Shown in pieces: positions 14,263 through 15,292 of a stretch of 15,292 nucleotides of DNA; within the stretch, counting starts at the first letter, position 1; each line of letters begins with the position of its first letter. The stretch is from assembly GCA_028698975.1 (NCBI GenBank), contig JAQVVK010000034.1:1-15292 (forward strand), written 5' to 3'. Under the pieces are notes generated by a model. That model was not told the DNA's origin. It made no database searches and saw only the letters and a program-made list of their open reading frames with translations. The position numbers and the translations under genes are program-made. This DNA is from Victivallaceae bacterium. GTDB lineage: Bacteria; Verrucomicrobiota; Lentisphaeria; Victivallales; Victivallaceae.

Positions 14263-14850
14263 TCAGAACCAGCTGGAAGTGCTTGGGTTATAGAAAATAT
14301 AATTCTTGGGAGCGTACTTGGCCGTCATCTTGGCGGTCACCGGATTGATACCGACCCGCACGGTGACCCACTCGTCACTGGTGTTGTTTTCTTCCTTGAG
14401 CGGTTCCGGCGCAAAGGTGCCGAAACAGATGCCGTCGATCACCAGAGCCATGGGTTCACGCGTATAATTTCCGGCCATAATCTGCCACGCCACATATCCG
14501 CGCCGGTCGATGCGAAACTGGAGATCGCAGATATCCGGGTTGCCGGGGCGCGGCACCACCTTTACGTCCATGATGTTTTTGGAACTGAAACTCTGATTGG
14601 TGTTTATCCAGATCGTGGAGCGGTCGAAGCACTCGATTTCCTGCTCAAGGATGCTGGCTCGCGGATATTTTACAATGGAAAAAACTCCAATAATATAGCG
14701 GGCCTTATAGGTCGGGTCGTTGGGGTTGTCAGACGCATTGACGTCTTCGTTGATCGCCTCCTTGAAGGCGGCTTTGAATTCTTCGCAACCGGTTGCGCCG
14801 ATCAACAGCGCAGCCGAAACCCCGATGATGGCAAACAAGTGTTTCTGCAT
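14263..14850 (-). CDS. Lipoprotein of unknown function
   Basis: A 195-residue predicted lipoprotein. After MQKH comes a hydrophobic stretch LFAIIGVSAALLIG and the lipobox-like ATGC, with the lipidated Cys at position 22. The mature part starts with an acidic linker (EEFKAAFKEAINEDVNASD) and then a mixed alpha/beta region. One segment, REPMALVIDGICFGTFAPEPL, followed by a GINPVTAKMTAKY stretch, faintly recalls the periplasmic P1 head of SecD, but I would not name it so. The ATG at 14850 is chosen for the strong AAGGAGA site 7 nt upstream; the frame extends to 14910, but that would put the signal peptide inside the chain. It is the first gene of the polyphosphate operon, with a divergent promoter shared with aroE. 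Role unknown; the location suggests an envelope function co-expressed with ppx and ppk. Confidence 0.85.
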   Translation of the reverse strand: MQKHLFAIIGVSAALLIGATGCEEFKAAFKEAINEDVNASDNPNDPTYKARYIIGVFSIVKYPRASILEQEIECFDRSTIWINTNQSFSSKNIMDVKVVPRPGNPDICDLQFRIDRRGYVAWQIMAGNYTREPMALVIDGICFGTFAPEPLKEENNTSDEWVTVRVGINPVTAKMTAKYAPKNYIFYNPSTSSWF

Positions 14851-14898
14851 GGATTTCTCCTTATAATTAATAGAATTTGTAACGAACCGTTCATCGGT

Positions 14899-14927
14899 AA
14901 TATACGCCATATTTCATATTTTGCCAT
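14899..14927 (-). promoter_or_regulatory. Promoter of the lipoprotein-ppx-ppk unit
   Basis: On the minus strand TATATT (14904-14899) is preceded by a 17-nt spacer and a weak -35 ATGGCA (14927-14922, 4 of 6). A perfect TTGACA exists at 14933-14928, but its spacing of 23 nt is too long. The leader to the lipoprotein ATG would be about 45 nt and carries the AAGGAGA site. The -35 overlaps that of the aroE promoter by one base. Confidence 0.45.
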
Positions 14928-14955
14928 TGTCAACCGGTAAAAACGATGGTATATT
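14927..14955 (+). promoter_or_regulatory. aroE promoter
   Basis: TTGTCA (14927-14932), a 17-nt spacer and TATATT (14950-14955) form a good sigma-70-type promoter. The start codon GTG lies 33 nt after the -10, giving a leader of about 27 nt. It is arranged back to back with the lipoprotein promoter. Confidence 0.65.
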
Positions 14956-14988
14956 ATTCAAAAATTAACTACATCGAGAAATATTATT

Positions 14989-15292
14989 GTGAAATATCTG
15001 GTCATTGGCGACCCGGTCGAACACAGCCGCTCGCCGGAAATGCAAAACGCCGTGTTTGCCTCTTACGGTCTGCCGCCGGTTTACGGCAAACTGCGCGTTA
15101 CCGCCTACGGCATACCGGATTTTATCGAATATGCCCGCCGGGAGCTTGACGGATTCAACGCCACCGTGCCGCACAAGGCGGCCACCCTGCCCTATCTTGA
15201 CCGTATTTCCGACACGGCGCGTGCCGCCGGAAGCGTCAATTTTGTTAAAATCGAGAACGGATTGCTCTATGGCGACTCCACCGATGGTTACG
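14989..15292 (+). CDS. aroE: Shikimate dehydrogenase, 5' part only
   Basis: The frame starts with GTG at 14989 and runs off the right edge, giving 101 visible residues. AroE reduces 3-dehydroshikimate to shikimate with NADPH in the chorismate pathway. YLVIGDPVEHSRSPEMQNA near the start is the substrate-binding S-x-S motif region (H-S-R-S-P). GFNATVPHK carries the catalytic Lys of the N-[VA]-T-x-P-x-K motif. RAAGSVNFV matches the A-x-x-V-N region, and DSTDGY matches the NTDG segment carrying the catalytic Asp. The upstream Shine-Dalgarno is weak (CGAG), but the promoter 27-60 nt upstream and the motif at the very start of the frame support this GTG. The nucleotide-binding domain lies beyond the window. 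Confidence 0.93.
   Translation, partial: MKYLVIGDPVEHSRSPEMQNAVFASYGLPPVYGKLRVTAYGIPDFIEYARRELDGFNATVPHKAATLPYLDRISDTARAAGSVNFVKIENGLLYGDSTDGY

Noticed and set aside
14851..14910. Longer start of the lipoprotein at 14910
   Set aside because: It would bury the signal peptide 20 residues into the chain and ignore the AAGGAGA site before 14850; the -10 box also lies within it.
14928..14933. Perfect TTGACA on the minus strand as -35 of the lipoprotein promoter
   Set aside because: Spacing to the TATATT box is 23 nt, beyond the usable range; a weaker hexamer at 17 nt fits better.
14011..14940. Plus-strand open frame of 309 codons
   Set aside because: It is antisense to the lipoprotein and the 5' end of the ppx-like gene, both with signal, motifs and start sites of their own.
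1..15292. tRNA, rRNA, CRISPR, insertion sequence or phage genes
   Set aside because: No cloverleaf, regularly spaced repeats, transposase, integrase or phage-type proteins were seen on either strand.

Overview
The window is a densely packed, moderately GC-rich bacterial chromosome segment holding 13 confident protein genes, two of them cut by the window edges. I saw no rRNA, tRNA, CRISPR array or insertion sequence. The mix points to a Gram-negative-type bacterium with lipoproteins: HrpB, PPK1, a FatA/FatB-like acyl-ACP thioesterase and a bacterial XPB-Bax1 pair. A PVC-like or similarly under-sampled lineage would fit, but nothing here fixes the taxonomy. Most gene joints overlap by 1 to 26 nt. 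The recognisable -10 boxes have the form TATATT.

Left part (1-6581). The 3' end of an acyl-ACP thioesterase gene (plus strand) converges on, and overlaps by 16 nt, a minus-strand operon that reads rluA-like pseudouridine synthase, XPB-family helicase, Bax1-type nuclease (DUF790). Its genes overlap by 4 and 7 nt. XPB and Bax1 are known partners in DNA unwinding and incision, so this is a compact repair-type cassette translationally coupled to an RNA-modification enzyme. Next comes hrpB, a DEAH-type helicase, on the minus strand. Both rluA and hrpB have a -10 box only 8-9 nt before their likely ATG, which suggests leaderless mRNAs.

Middle (6582-9450). A divergent promoter region separates hrpB from ilvC, a solitary class I ketol-acid reductoisomerase gene with a good Shine-Dalgarno site and a 12-bp hairpin terminator. 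A two-gene plus-strand unit follows: an ABM/YgiN-type small monooxygenase and a spermidine-synthase-like Rossmann protein, joined by an ATGA overlap. After it lies about 540 nt without a convincing gene. This stretch contains a partial tandem duplication of the end of the preceding gene, a possible three-way-junction RNA, a terminator and an AT-rich inverted repeat.

Right part (9451-15292). A five-gene minus-strand unit reads lipoprotein of unknown function, Ppx/GppA-HD protein, polyphosphate kinase PPK1, GNAT acetyltransferase, haemolysin-III/PAQR membrane protein. Spacing runs from +13 nt to a 26-nt overlap, so it is probably one polyphosphate-centred operon. The Ppx homologue has lost acidic residues of its second phosphate-binding motif, so it may not be an ordinary exopolyphosphatase. 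Divergent from the lipoprotein gene, with its own TTGTCA-17-TATATT promoter, is the start of aroE (shikimate dehydrogenase), cut by the right edge.

The most interesting items are the XPB-Bax1 cassette with a degenerate RED motif, the altered Ppx active site inside a ppx-ppk operon led by an unknown lipoprotein, the leaderless-promoter pattern, and the duplicated and possibly structured spacer at 8910-9290.
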